11,898 nucleotides of DNA, from NCBI GenBank assembly GCA_947461335.1, contig CANHLB010000029.1, forward strand, positions 1 to 11,898. Reading direction: 5' to 3'. Origin of the DNA: Burkholderiaceae bacterium. Lineage in GTDB: Bacteria > Pseudomonadota > Gammaproteobacteria > Burkholderiales > Burkholderiaceae. Positions 1-6,586 of this stretch are shown here, one piece after another. Numbering within the stretch: position 1 is the first letter of the stretch; each line of letters opens with the position of its first letter. Made by a program: the position numbers and the translations under genes. The notes under the pieces are model-generated. The model saw only the letters and a program-made list of their open reading frames with translations. It did no database searches and was not told the DNA's origin.

Positions 1-407
1 AGGGCTAAGGTATAGGTCCAATTTAGTGCATTGCCTGCTAAATCGCCCTGGGCTTCACCCACAACATCACTTGCTGTGCCAATGTATTTTCCAGGCGATT
101 GTTCAGTCAAGGTCCAAATACGTTTTTGCTTAGTTCCATCGGAGTAATCGAAGCTCTCATCAAGAGTTCCCACTTTCTTCCCATTAACCATTTTCCAGTC
201 GGCCTTGATCAGCACGGTAAACCGTTTCTTTACCTCCCCGCTGCGGTCTGTAAAAATTCCATAGGCATCGATCGTTCCAGAAAAATACTCACTTAAATCA
301 AGGGTAGGTTTTTCATTAGCGTATTGCTGAACATTTGGTCCTGCGCATGCAATGAGGAGTATTCCGCAAATCGCAGCGACAATCAATTTAAACGAATCAT
401 ATTTCAT
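1..407 (-). CDS. DUF3833 family lipoprotein, C-terminus cut by window edge
   Basis: The reading frame opens with ATG at 407-405 and stays open to position 1, giving 135 residues. The family is usually somewhat longer, so roughly 40 C-terminal residues are probably missing. The N-terminus is a lipoprotein signal: a lysine-containing start, a hydrophobic stretch and the lipobox LIAC with Cys21 as lipid attachment site. Residue +2 is Ala, not Asp, which by the usual Lol rule predicts an outer-membrane lipoprotein. The mature part has the DUF3833 pattern: L-x-x-Y-F-x-G near residues 38-44, DRSGEVKKRF at 54-63, L-D-E-S-F-x-Y near 82-88, R-I-W near 96-98 and GNALNW near 125-130. It starts 2 bases after the stop of the chalcone-isomerase-like gene, so it is the third gene of that operon and probably translationally coupled. 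The biochemical role of DUF3833 is not established. Family assignment is confident, function is not. Confidence 0.85.
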   Translation of the reverse strand, partial: MKYDSFKLIVAAICGILLIACAGPNVQQYANEKPTLDLSEYFSGTIDAYGIFTDRSGEVKKRFTVLIKADWKMVNGKKVGTLDESFDYSDGTKQKRIWTLTEQSPGKYIGTASDVVGEAQGDLAGNALNWTYTLA

Positions 408-409
408 GC

Positions 410-961
410 TTAGCAGGCCTCATTAAAGAGTGGTGGTGGACAACTTTTTCCCAATAACTCAGCTCGAAGTTTAGGCGCGCTAGTTTTAGGATCTAACCAA
501 ATTCCAAAAAACGCTTTTGAAAAATCTGCTCCTGGTATTTGAGCGATACGCTTTCCATCGTGATAAAAGACAGTGCCTTGCTTAGGAATATAGATCGCAG
601 TTAGCGTTTGACCTGACTCAACGTCAGGCAAAAAACCTGCTAACTCTTTACCCCACATAGCTGCTTGCGTATCTGGCACACCAATACGTTTCATTTCATC
701 CGCACTACTATTAGCAATAGAGGCCCCAGAAAATGATTTTTGATAACGCAGATCTAAGGCGAACTCTGGTGAAGTTAAAGTACCCGCCCGATAAAACGAG
801 GCATCATAAATATGAAAGCCCCACCACGTTAGCTTACCCGCTCCTTGCAGCTTGGCAGGATTGAGAACGGAGTCAAGGTAAGTAAGGTTGCGAGCAAAGC
901 TGATCTGCCCAAATGCACAGAAGACGAGATAAATCACCGCAATTACTTTAAAAGTTTTCAT
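410..961 (-). CDS. Chalcone-isomerase-like exported protein
   Basis: This 183-residue protein has a clear Sec signal peptide (Lys at residues 2-5, hydrophobic core at about 6-20, likely cleavage after SFA at residue 23). The mature protein matches the bacterial chalcone-isomerase-like family: a G-A-G-K-L-x-W-W-G-F-x-I-Y-D-A pattern near residues 41-55, the L-x-L-x-Y segment near 69-73, and G-x-W-L-D-P near 153-158. Plant-type flavonoid chemistry is not implied. Bacterial members of this fold are periplasmic and mostly uncharacterised, and some related folds bind fatty acids. The gene overlaps the preceding DUF393 gene by four bases (ATGA) and lies 2 bases from the following lipoprotein gene, so the three are almost certainly one transcript. 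A short hydrophilic C-terminal tail carries two cysteines (residues 175 and 183). Family confidence is high; substrate is unknown. Confidence 0.85.
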   Translation of the reverse strand: MKTFKVIAVIYLVFCAFGQISFARNLTYLDSVLNPAKLQGAGKLTWWGFHIYDASFYRAGTLTSPEFALDLRYQKSFSGASIANSSADEMKRIGVPDTQAAMWGKELAGFLPDVESGQTLTAIYIPKQGTVFYHDGKRIAQIPGADFSKAFFGIWLDPKTSAPKLRAELLGKSCPPPLFNEAC

Positions 962-1368
962 AAGCTTGCCTTTGAAGCAGTCGCCCTCACTAAGCTCAAA
1001 GCTGCAGGTCCTAATAATTTAGAAATCGCATGTCTATTTTTGGCAAAGAATCGATACCCTACTTGCAGGAATGGCCGTAGTGGTTTTCTAGAAAACACCC
1101 ATGCCATCACTGGAAGATTGGCCCGCCGGTAGGCTTCTGGAAAAACCTCAACTCCCTGTATCAGCTTACCATTTGCGTATTGGCCATACATCGCAGCTAG
1201 GGCTTGTTCGCATGAGACCCCAACAGTATTGGGGTCATACCGCTCAGAATGAATATCGACAAAATCCAATAAACCCGCTTGATTTCTCCTAGACAAATAG
1301 AGAATCTCAGCCTGACATAAAGGGCAGGTGCCATCGTAAAACAGGGTGAGTTTTTCTAGTGAAGTCAT
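958..1368 (-). CDS. DUF393 (DCC family) thiol-disulfide oxidoreductase-like protein
   Basis: This 136-residue protein shows the hallmark of the DCC/DUF393 family at the N-terminus: L-F-Y-D-G-T-C-P-L-C, with Asp12, Cys15 and Cys18. The C-x-x-C pair is the presumed redox site. A central methionine-glycine region (residues 60-74) and the C-terminal Y-R-F-F-A-K-N-R segment near 105-112 also fit the family and its usual length of about 130. No signal peptide is seen, so it probably acts in the cytoplasm or at the inner face of the membrane. It is first in the operon with the chalcone-isomerase-like and DUF3833 genes and overlaps the former by four bases. The start ATG has no convincing Shine-Dalgarno sequence upstream (AT-rich bases only), so initiation may be leaderless or weak. 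The enzymatic role of the family is largely undetermined; the redox role is inferred from C-x-x-C. Confidence 0.85.
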   Translation of the reverse strand: MTSLEKLTLFYDGTCPLCQAEILYLSRRNQAGLLDFVDIHSERYDPNTVGVSCEQALAAMYGQYANGKLIQGVEVFPEAYRRANLPVMAWVFSRKPLRPFLQVGYRFFAKNRHAISKLLGPAALSLVRATASKASL

Positions 1369-1430
1369 TATTTAGCAAGTTTAAGGCTTATTGAATAAAC
1401 TGGCTGATCCCAACACCAATGAAGGTTTCT
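1369..1430. promoter_or_regulatory. Short divergent promoter region between two operons
   Basis: Only 62 bases separate the start of the minus-strand DUF393 operon from the preferred start of the plus-strand DUF2237 gene, so promoters for both directions must lie here or reach into the coding ends. GAAGG at 1421-1425 is a good ribosome-binding site, five bases before the ATG at 1431. I could not pick a convincing -35/-10 pair on either strand. Confidence 0.35.
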
Positions 1431-1805
1431 ATGCAAAATGAAGTAGCGCTAAATGTCTTTGGCGAACCCCTGATCCCCTGTTCATTCGATCCGCTCACTG
1501 GCTTTTTCAGAGACGGATGCTGCAAAACCAATGAAGAAGACATCGGCAGCCACTTAGTGTGCGCAATAGTGACTGATTCCTTTTTGCAATTTAGCCTTCA
1601 AAAGGGAAATGACTTGATTACCCCAAGACCGGAGTATCGATTTCCAGGTTTGGTAGCTGGAGACCAATGGTGTCTTTGTGTCAATCGCTGGGTTGAGGCT
1701 GCGAATGCAGAGTGTGCGCCTTTAATCAAACTTGAAAGCACCCACATTAAGGCCCTAGAAACTGTTCCACTAGAGATTCTTAAACAATATTCCAGCCCTA
1801 TTTGA
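1431..1805 (+). CDS. DUF2237 family protein
   Basis: This is a 124-residue cytosolic protein with the DUF2237 signature along its whole length: N-V-F-G-E-P-L near residues 8-14, G-F-F-R-D-G-C-C at 24-31, V-C-A near 43-45, G-N-D-L-x-T-P-R-P near 59-67, F-P-G-L at 71-74 and W-C-L-C at 80-83. Six conserved cysteines (17, 30, 31, 44, 81, 83) suggest metal binding or redox chemistry, but no function is established for the family. I chose the ATG at 1431 over the in-frame ATG at 1419. GAAGG lies five bases before 1431, whereas nothing ribosome-binding precedes 1419, and the shorter form matches the usual family N-terminus. The stop codon overlaps the TTG start of the deacetylase gene, so the two are probably translated as a coupled pair. 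Family assignment is near certain. Confidence 0.88.
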   Translation: MQNEVALNVFGEPLIPCSFDPLTGFFRDGCCKTNEEDIGSHLVCAIVTDSFLQFSLQKGNDLITPRPEYRFPGLVAGDQWCLCVNRWVEAANAECAPLIKLESTHIKALETVPLEILKQYSSPI

Positions 1806-2701
1806 AAGCTTTTTATACAGACCATTTTGTTCTGCCCCTACCTCCAGGGCATCGCTTCCCTATGGAAAAATATTCTCGTTTAAGAGATAGGGTTAGCACC
1901 TTAGACATGCTGGAGCTAGTTGAGGCTCCAGCCGCTAGCGATACCCAAATTTTATATGCTCATGATCCAAACTATTTAGTCAAAATTATTGAAGGAAAGC
2001 TGACCCCACAAGAGCAAAGAGAGATTGGCTTTCCCTGGAGTGAAAAGATGGTTGAGCGTTCGCGCCGCTCAGCAGGCGCAACGGTGGCAGCCGCCAAGAC
2101 TGCCCTGAAAGAAGGTATTGCTGTCAATTTAGCAGGCGGTACGCACCATGCATACCGCGATATGGGAAGTGGCTTTTGTGTTTTTAACGATAGTGCAATC
2201 GCTGCACGCAGCTTGCAAAAAGAAATTCATCCATATCTTCAAGTTGCAATTATTGATTTGGATGTTCATCAAGGGAATGGTACTGCATCGATTCTTAAGA
2301 ATGATGCATCCATTTTTACCCTATCTATTCATGGGGAAAATAACTTTCCTTTTAAGAAAGAGCAGAGTGATCTTGATCTAGGGCTAGCAGATGGATGCGA
2401 CGATCAAGCTTATTTACTTGCGCTTGAGCAGTCCCTTGATCAACTCAATACTCGCTTTAAAGCAGACTGCATCATTTATCTAGCTGGTGCAGACCCACAT
2501 GAGGGTGATCGTCTGGGAAGATTAAAGATAAGTAAAAGTGGGATGCAGCAGAGGGATAAAGTAGTTTTTCAATACGCTTTAGATAGAAAGCTACCGCTCG
2601 CAATATCAATGGCAGGCGGCTATGGCAAAGAAATAGCATCTACTGTTGATATCCATTTCCAAACCATTCAGACTGCCTTGCCATTTTGGCAACAATACTA
2701 A
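1802..2701 (+). CDS. Histone-deacetylase-superfamily deacetylase (HDAC11-like)
   Basis: This 299-residue zinc hydrolase belongs to the arginase/deacetylase superfamily and presumably removes acyl groups from a protein lysine or small amine. The HDAC motifs appear in order: G-G-T-H-H-A (His115, His116), D-L-D-V-H-Q-G-N-G-T (Asp152, Asp154, His156), G-A-D-P-H-E-G-D-x-L-G (Asp231) and A-G-G-Y-G (Tyr274). By family analogy the zinc ligands are Asp154, His156 and Asp231, and Tyr274 is the transition-state tyrosine, so the site looks complete. The N-terminal H-F-V-L-P-L-P-P-G-H-R-F-P segment starts immediately after the codon chosen as start. That start is TTG at 1802, overlapping the DUF2237 stop as TTGA. 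The next ATG, at residue 21, would delete conserved sequence. No strong ribosome-binding site is seen, which agrees with translational coupling. The natural substrate is unknown; bacterial members include acetylpolyamine and acetoin-type hydrolases. Confidence 0.9.
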   Translation: MKAFYTDHFVLPLPPGHRFPMEKYSRLRDRVSTLDMLELVEAPAASDTQILYAHDPNYLVKIIEGKLTPQEQREIGFPWSEKMVERSRRSAGATVAAAKTALKEGIAVNLAGGTHHAYRDMGSGFCVFNDSAIAARSLQKEIHPYLQVAIIDLDVHQGNGTASILKNDASIFTLSIHGENNFPFKKEQSDLDLGLADGCDDQAYLLALEQSLDQLNTRFKADCIIYLAGADPHEGDRLGRLKISKSGMQQRDKVVFQYALDRKLPLAISMAGGYGKEIASTVDIHFQTIQTALPFWQQY

Positions 2702-3249
2702 GACTTCTTCTTAGAAGAACCCTTGGACTCTGAGAAATTACTGACGTTTTCTACACTTTTCTCAAAATTAGCAAACGAGTCTGCCATGCTAGCTCGCAAC
2801 AATTCAAAATTTTGTAGCGCATTATTGAAAGATGTTTTGAAAACAGATACGTAGGCCTCGCTGCCTGTTGGAGCATTATTAGTGGCATCATTTACAAAGT
2901 GAATCAGATCCGCTTTCGACTCCTGAATCAACACCTCAGCAATTTGAGATAACTCTTTATTACCACTCTTTAAAACTTGTAGTAACTGATTTTGATATTG
3001 CATGACTTCTTTTGCGGCATCCTGCAGAACTTCTGCATGAACATATTCAAAAGAACTGCGCAGGTCTTGGGTCTGCATTAGCTCCGCAACCCTCTTTTGA
3101 ATCATCGCAGCCAACTCTTGCGCTGCTTGTTGATTGATTTGCGCAATAGCTTGAGCGCTTTCAGCTGCAACCCGACCTGCTGCATTAGTGGCATCAATAG
3201 CCTTTTGCTGGCCCGGTATTGGACGCATATCAAATGGATTCTTATTCAT
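2698..3249 (-). CDS. Phasin family protein
   Basis: This 183-residue, strongly alpha-helical protein is rich in Ala, Gln, Glu and Lys, with heptad-like stretches over roughly residues 15-160. It ends in a Ser/Lys-rich tail (about residues 173-183). The short N-terminal N-P-F segment followed by long amphipathic helices is typical of phasins, which coat polyhydroxyalkanoate granules. No signal peptide or membrane segment is present. GAGAGG, a few bases upstream of the ATG, is a good ribosome-binding site. Its stop codon overlaps the last bases of the deacetylase gene, so the two genes converge with no room for an intergenic terminator. No PHA synthase or depolymerase gene is in the window. Phasin-like sequences are low complexity, so another coiled-coil or stress-related helical protein is possible. 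Confidence 0.72.
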   Translation of the reverse strand: MNKNPFDMRPIPGQQKAIDATNAAGRVAAESAQAIAQINQQAAQELAAMIQKRVAELMQTQDLRSSFEYVHAEVLQDAAKEVMQYQNQLLQVLKSGNKELSQIAEVLIQESKADLIHFVNDATNNAPTGSEAYVSVFKTSFNNALQNFELLRASMADSFANFEKSVENVSNFSESKGSSKKKS

Positions 3250-3282
3250 ACTGACCTCTCGGATAGGTTGGATACCTATATC

Positions 3283-3330
3283 AATCTACTCTGCTTATAG
3301 ATGGTTTCTATAGAGGAATACCAGTAGATT
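3283..3330. repeat. Nested inverted repeats upstream of the phasin gene
   Basis: The arms AATCTACT (3283-3290) and AGTAGATT (3323-3330) are perfect reverse complements. Between them sits a second perfect inverted repeat, TATAGA (3296-3301) and TCTATA (3307-3312), around a TGGTT centre. The region starts about 34 bases before the phasin start codon and could be a protein-binding site or, in RNA, a two-tier stem. Confidence 0.5.
3297..3311. promoter_or_regulatory. Candidate OxyR-type half-operator (ATAG-N7-CTAT)
   Basis: ATAGATGGTTTCTAT matches the classical OxyR 15-base module ATAGnTnnnAnCTAT at nine of ten defined positions; only the inner A is a T. It lies 48-62 bases upstream of the phasin ATG. 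A second full module at the expected 7-base spacing is not evident; only a CTAC remnant appears on one side. An oxyR gene lies 4 kb away in the same window. The match may be chance. Confidence 0.3.
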
Positions 3331-3352
3331 AATAGCCAATATCTCTCATAAA

Positions 3353-3493
3353 CTAAGCCAGAAAGCCTAAGTAGGTGCTTAAACTAGATAAATCGGCCTC
3401 TGCAGGTTTAGTCGTAATGTAGGCAAAAACACAAGCTGCAATCATTAGTAAAACTCCGAGCCATAAAGCCCAGTTTTTTTGATTTGGTCTCAA
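3353..3493 (-). CDS. Small single-pass membrane protein (46 aa, TTG start)
   Basis: A 46-codon frame runs from TTG at 3493-3491 to TAG at 3355-3353. AGGAG at 3505-3501 lies seven bases before this TTG; another TTG two codons upstream is only one base from it and is a poorer choice. The in-frame stop at 3523-3521 rules out a longer form. The product starts M-R-P-N-Q-K-N, has one hydrophobic helix at about residues 8-28 (W-A-L-W-L-G-V-L-L-M-I-A-A-C...) and ends in a short tail, K-P-A-E-A-D-L-S-S-L-S-T-Y. The positive N-terminus predicts N-in topology. It lies on the same strand as the phasin, 103 bases upstream, so co-transcription is possible. I do not recognise a family. The strong ribosome-binding site and ideal membrane-protein composition argue for a real gene; the non-ATG start and short length lower confidence. 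Confidence 0.55.
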   Translation of the reverse strand: MRPNQKNWALWLGVLLMIAACVFAYITTKPAEADLSSLSTYLGFLA

Positions 3494-3583
3494 TCTCAAT
3501 CTCCTTTTTAGATATGCAGGCTATTTTCCATTTAAATCAATCTAAAGTAAGCTTCTCATAATCACTTGGGGCATACTCATCTT

Positions 3584-4300
3584 ATGCAGGCTACACACTG
3601 GACTCAGCACTGGAATCATATTAGCGCTAGCTTACGTCTACTGATTATCAGTATCACCGGCCTAGCTGCCTTCTTCTTACTTCCATCTGATACTTCACTC
3701 ACAATCCGTATCGCCATTGCTTGGGTTATTGCTGGATCAGAATACCTTATCTTCACTTATATGATGATGTACTCATCGAATGAAAACAACATGCTTGCAC
3801 TTGCCAAAAAAGAAGACGATGGTGCAGCAATCATATTACTCATTACGGTCCTAGCATCTCTTGCCAGTCTGTTTACTATTGTGCTGATTCTCTCAGCAGC
3901 AAAATCGCTCCTAATGAGTGAATCACTAAAACATATTGGACTTGTACTAGCTACTTATGCAGTTTCTTGGTTGCTAGTTCATACAGCTTTTGCACTCCAT
4001 TATGCTCATGCTTACTACCAAGAGTATGAAAAAACTCAACTCGTACCATTAATTTTTGCAAATAAACTAAAGCCTACCTACGTTGATTTCCTATATTTTT
4101 CAATGGTGGTAGGGATGACCTGCCAAACAGCTGATGTCAATATTGCCAGCTCTAAAATCCGATTTTGGGTAATGATTCAAGGTATGACAGCATTTATTTT
4201 CAATACATCCCTACTCGCCCTCGCTATGAACCTTATTGCAGGCGTCTTTGTTTTTGATAAAGTACTTCCAGCTGACTTAGCCAATAAATCACTTAGCTAA
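3584..4300 (+). CDS. DUF1345 family integral membrane protein
   Basis: From the ATG at 3584 this is a 238-residue polytopic inner-membrane protein with about six hydrophobic segments: roughly residues 16-34, 41-62, 79-104, 116-140, a shorter one near 168-178, and 195-224. The DUF1345 signature is clear: H-T-A-F-A-L-H-Y-A-H-A-Y-Y near 131-143, then Y-V-D-F-L-Y-F-S-M-V-V-G-M-T near 166-179 with following C-Q-T-A-D-V, then A-F-I-F-N-T-S near 203-209. The function of the family is not established. An in-frame TTG at 3566 would add six residues (G-H-T-H-L after the start). Neither start has a strong ribosome-binding site, so I prefer the ATG. The gene stands alone, converging on the Bug protein gene with a 14-base gap and no visible terminator. 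Confidence 0.82.
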   Translation: MQATHWTQHWNHISASLRLLIISITGLAAFFLLPSDTSLTIRIAIAWVIAGSEYLIFTYMMMYSSNENNMLALAKKEDDGAAIILLITVLASLASLFTIVLILSAAKSLLMSESLKHIGLVLATYAVSWLLVHTAFALHYAHAYYQEYEKTQLVPLIFANKLKPTYVDFLYFSMVVGMTCQTADVNIASSKIRFWVMIQGMTAFIFNTSLLALAMNLIAGVFVFDKVLPADLANKSLS

Positions 4301-4314
4301 ATATCAAAACGATC

Positions 4315-5283
4315 TTACTGAGGCTTAACGCCAGCATTTTTCATGGCGACTTTCCATCTCTCAATATCAGCCAACAAGAATTTGCTTGCGTAACTAGGAT
4401 TGGCTGTTGCAGGCGTTGCCACAGAGGCATCCATTTCCCCGAAGCGACGGACTAAGCCTGGATCTTTCAAGGCATTATTAAGCGCCTTTGTGATTCGATC
4501 AACAACTGGCTTGGGAGTATCTTTGGGTGCATATAAAGCGTGCCATACCGATAACTGGAAACCCGGCATACCAGATTGGCTAAATGTGGGAGTTGTAGGT
4601 AAAGAGCTAATACGCTCTTTACTAGCTACAGCAAGCGCTTTGATGTTACCTGCACGGATATGCTGCAAGGTACTCGCTGGTTGGTCACAAATCACATCAA
4701 CCTGACCCGCTAATAAATCATTAAGTGCAGGACCGGTCCCTTTATAAGAAACTGAGACCCAAGAGACGCCCAAAGTTGATTTCATCATCACTTCGCACAA
4801 GTTAGTGGTAGCACCAACGCCGGCATTAGCAAAATTCACCTTATCGGGATTGGCTTTTACGTAGTCAATAAAACCCTGAAGCGATTCTGCAGGGAAATCT
4901 TTTCTAGCAACCAGAACCATTGGGACATCAGTCACCATTCCTATGGGACTAAAGTCAGTCGCTGGGTCATAAGGCAATTTTGCATACAGCGCTGGTGCAG
5001 ATGCTTGAGCCATATTGTGAAAAAGTAAGGTGTATCCATCTGGATTCGCCTTAGCAACCTTAGCGGCACCAATAGTACCGCCAGCCCCTCCAGAATTTTC
5101 AATAATCACCGCCTGCCCCAAATCTTTCGACATCGACTGTGCCAACACTCTACCCAGGACATCTGTTGAGCCACCAGGGGGGTATGGCACAAGAATAGTG
5201 ACTTGTTTTTCAGGATATGCGGCAAATGCTAGAGATGCCGAAAAGTAACAGAATGCTAAAAGAAGTTTATAGAAGATTTTCAT
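4315..5283 (-). CDS. Bug/TctC-family periplasmic solute-binding protein
   Basis: This 322-residue protein has a Sec signal peptide (M-K-I-F-Y-K, hydrophobic core, cleavage near A-F-A-A at residues 19-22). The mature N-terminus is typical of Bug receptors: Y-P-E-K-Q-V-T-I-L-V-P-Y-P-P-G-G-S-T-D near 23-41, then E-N-S-G-G-A-G-G-T-I-G near 62-72 and P-D-G-Y-T-L at 81-86. These binding proteins capture carboxylates and related solutes for tripartite tricarboxylate transporters or for signalling. It is the last gene of an operon, 26 bases after a beta-hydroxyacid dehydrogenase, which suggests the ligand is a hydroxy- or oxo-acid that the operon degrades. No TctA/TctB membrane components are in the window, as is common for Burkholderiales, where many orphan Bug receptors exist. 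The specific ligand cannot be read from sequence. Confidence 0.93.
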   Translation of the reverse strand: MKIFYKLLLAFCYFSASLAFAAYPEKQVTILVPYPPGGSTDVLGRVLAQSMSKDLGQAVIIENSGGAGGTIGAAKVAKANPDGYTLLFHNMAQASAPALYAKLPYDPATDFSPIGMVTDVPMVLVARKDFPAESLQGFIDYVKANPDKVNFANAGVGATTNLCEVMMKSTLGVSWVSVSYKGTGPALNDLLAGQVDVICDQPASTLQHIRAGNIKALAVASKERISSLPTTPTFSQSGMPGFQLSVWHALYAPKDTPKPVVDRITKALNNALKDPGLVRRFGEMDASVATPATANPSYASKFLLADIERWKVAMKNAGVKPQ

Positions 5284-5309
5284 AAATTGCCTATCAAGTA
5301 ATTGCTGGA

Positions 5310-6209
5310 TTAGCGGGCCTGAGATCTGACATAGTCATACATAGCTGTATGGTCTGCACCTTTGCCAAGTTTCTCATTTGCCTCTGAGGCAGTGATGACA
5401 CATTGCTTGGCTAAGTTTGCATAACAATTCATGCCCTCAATGAAACTGAGTGCAATTTGTACATCTTTGCTCATCAACGCTAAGGAGAAGCCTGAATTAA
5501 AAGCATCATTGAGCATAAAGTTTTCAACTTTATTTTCAGTCGTATTATTACGACCAGTTGAGGCATTAAACACTTTATTTACCACATGAGGGTCTAAGCC
5601 GAATTTATTAGCTGCATTTAGTGCCTCAGAGACAGCAATTAATCCAGCAGCAGATACATAGTTATTCAACGCTTTCACTGCATGGGCCGCACCTGCATCC
5701 CCGACATGAACGATGCTCTTGCCCATGCATTCAAGTAAGCCCTGCACTTCTTCAAAGTGCTCTTTTGTACCACCCACAATAATTGCGAGAGATCCATCGA
5801 TTGCTTTTTTAACACCACCAGATACCGGTGCATCAATAAACTTCACTCCCAACTGATCTAATTTTTTATTATTTTCTTTAGAAGAAATCGGGCTTGATGA
5901 GCTCATATCAATGAGGTAGCTATTCCTACTCAGCTTACTAGCAATGCCAGCAGACCCAGCACTACCCCACAAGACAGCATCGATAATTGAACTATCAGGC
6001 AACATCAATATTGTGACATTAGCATTTTGTATTGCTTGCTCAGGACTAGAAACAAAGTGAAATCCTTTTTCACCTGAAAACTTTTCTGCAACCTCTTTAT
6101 TGAGATCAAAGCCAGCAATCTGAAAGCCAGCTTTTAAGAGATTCTTTGCCATAGGAACACCCATCAGCCCCAAACCTACAAAAGCAATCTTTGTATCTGA
6201 TGGCTTCAT
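5310..6209 (-). CDS. NAD-dependent beta-hydroxyacid dehydrogenase (HIBADH/GarR family)
   Basis: This 299-residue cytosolic enzyme belongs to the 3-hydroxyisobutyrate / tartronate-semialdehyde reductase family, which interconverts a beta-hydroxyacid and its semialdehyde. The Rossmann motif G-L-G-L-M-G is at residues 12-17, followed by G-F-D-L-N near 33-37. Asp35 suggests NAD rather than NADP preference. The substrate-binding loop D-A-P-V-S-G-G is at 127-133, and the catalytic lysine region K-A-L-N-N is at 179-183 (Lys179). S-K-D-V near 247-250 is also conserved. The length is normal and nothing is missing. Its ATG overlaps the stop of the preceding carboxymuconolactone-decarboxylase-family gene as TAATG, a typical coupled junction, and a Bug receptor follows. 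The exact substrate (3-hydroxyisobutyrate, tartronate semialdehyde, other) is not resolvable from motifs alone. Confidence 0.88.
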   Translation of the reverse strand: MKPSDTKIAFVGLGLMGVPMAKNLLKAGFQIAGFDLNKEVAEKFSGEKGFHFVSSPEQAIQNANVTILMLPDSSIIDAVLWGSAGSAGIASKLSRNSYLIDMSSSSPISSKENNKKLDQLGVKFIDAPVSGGVKKAIDGSLAIIVGGTKEHFEEVQGLLECMGKSIVHVGDAGAAHAVKALNNYVSAAGLIAVSEALNAANKFGLDPHVVNKVFNASTGRNNTTENKVENFMLNDAFNSGFSLALMSKDVQIALSFIEGMNCYANLAKQCVITASEANEKLGKGADHTAMYDYVRSQAR

Positions 6210-6586
6210 TAAATACCCATTTCCTTGAAGACTTCTTTTGCAACTCGGAAGCTATCAATGGCAGCTGGTACACCACAATAAATTGCAACCTGCAAAAATA
6301 CTTCTTGAATCTCTGCTTTCGTTAAACCATTATTAATGGCTCCCCTCACATGTAATTTCAATTCATGTGGACGATTGAGCGCAGCAATCATTGCGAGGTT
6401 CAAGAAGCTACGTGTTCTTTTCTCTAGACCTGGTCGATTCCAAATCTCATTCCAGCAATACTCAGTTACTAACTCTTGCATTGGCATATTGAAATCGTCA
6501 GCATTCTTTATTGAGTTTTCAACATACTCAGCACCTAACACTTCTTTGCGGGTTTTTAACCCTTTTTCAAAATTCTCGCGATTCAT
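6209..6586 (-). CDS. Carboxymuconolactone decarboxylase family protein (PcaC-like)
   Basis: This 125-residue cytosolic protein carries the carboxymuconolactone decarboxylase (CMD/AhpD-like) fold motif: W-x-R-P-G-L-x-x-R-x-R-S at 49-60, E-L-x-x-H-V at 75-80 with His79, G-L-T-K-A-E-I near 87-93, and Y-C-G-V-P-A-A at 103-109. The R-P-G-L and Y-C-G-V-P-A-A segments resemble PcaC, which decarboxylates 4-carboxymuconolactone in protocatechuate breakdown, but no other pca genes are present, so this is probably a paralogue with another substrate. The start is the ATG at 6586. AGGAG sits about six bases upstream, and the 37-residue upstream extension of the frame contains no family sequence. It is the first gene of a three-gene operon with a hydroxyacid dehydrogenase (TAATG overlap) and a Bug receptor. 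Confidence 0.87.
   Translation of the reverse strand: MNRENFEKGLKTRKEVLGAEYVENSIKNADDFNMPMQELVTEYCWNEIWNRPGLEKRTRSFLNLAMIAALNRPHELKLHVRGAINNGLTKAEIQEVFLQVAIYCGVPAAIDSFRVAKEVFKEMGI

Noticed and set aside
845..1132. Plus-strand 95-codon frame overlapping the DUF393 and chalcone-isomerase-like genes
   Set aside because: It is antisense to two genes with clear family motifs and shows no recognisable domain or ribosome-binding site.
1405..1410. TGATCC resembling the -35 element of ChrR-controlled ECF sigma promoters
   Set aside because: It faces the DUF2237 gene rather than the lipid-type operon, and no matching -10 is found at the expected spacing.
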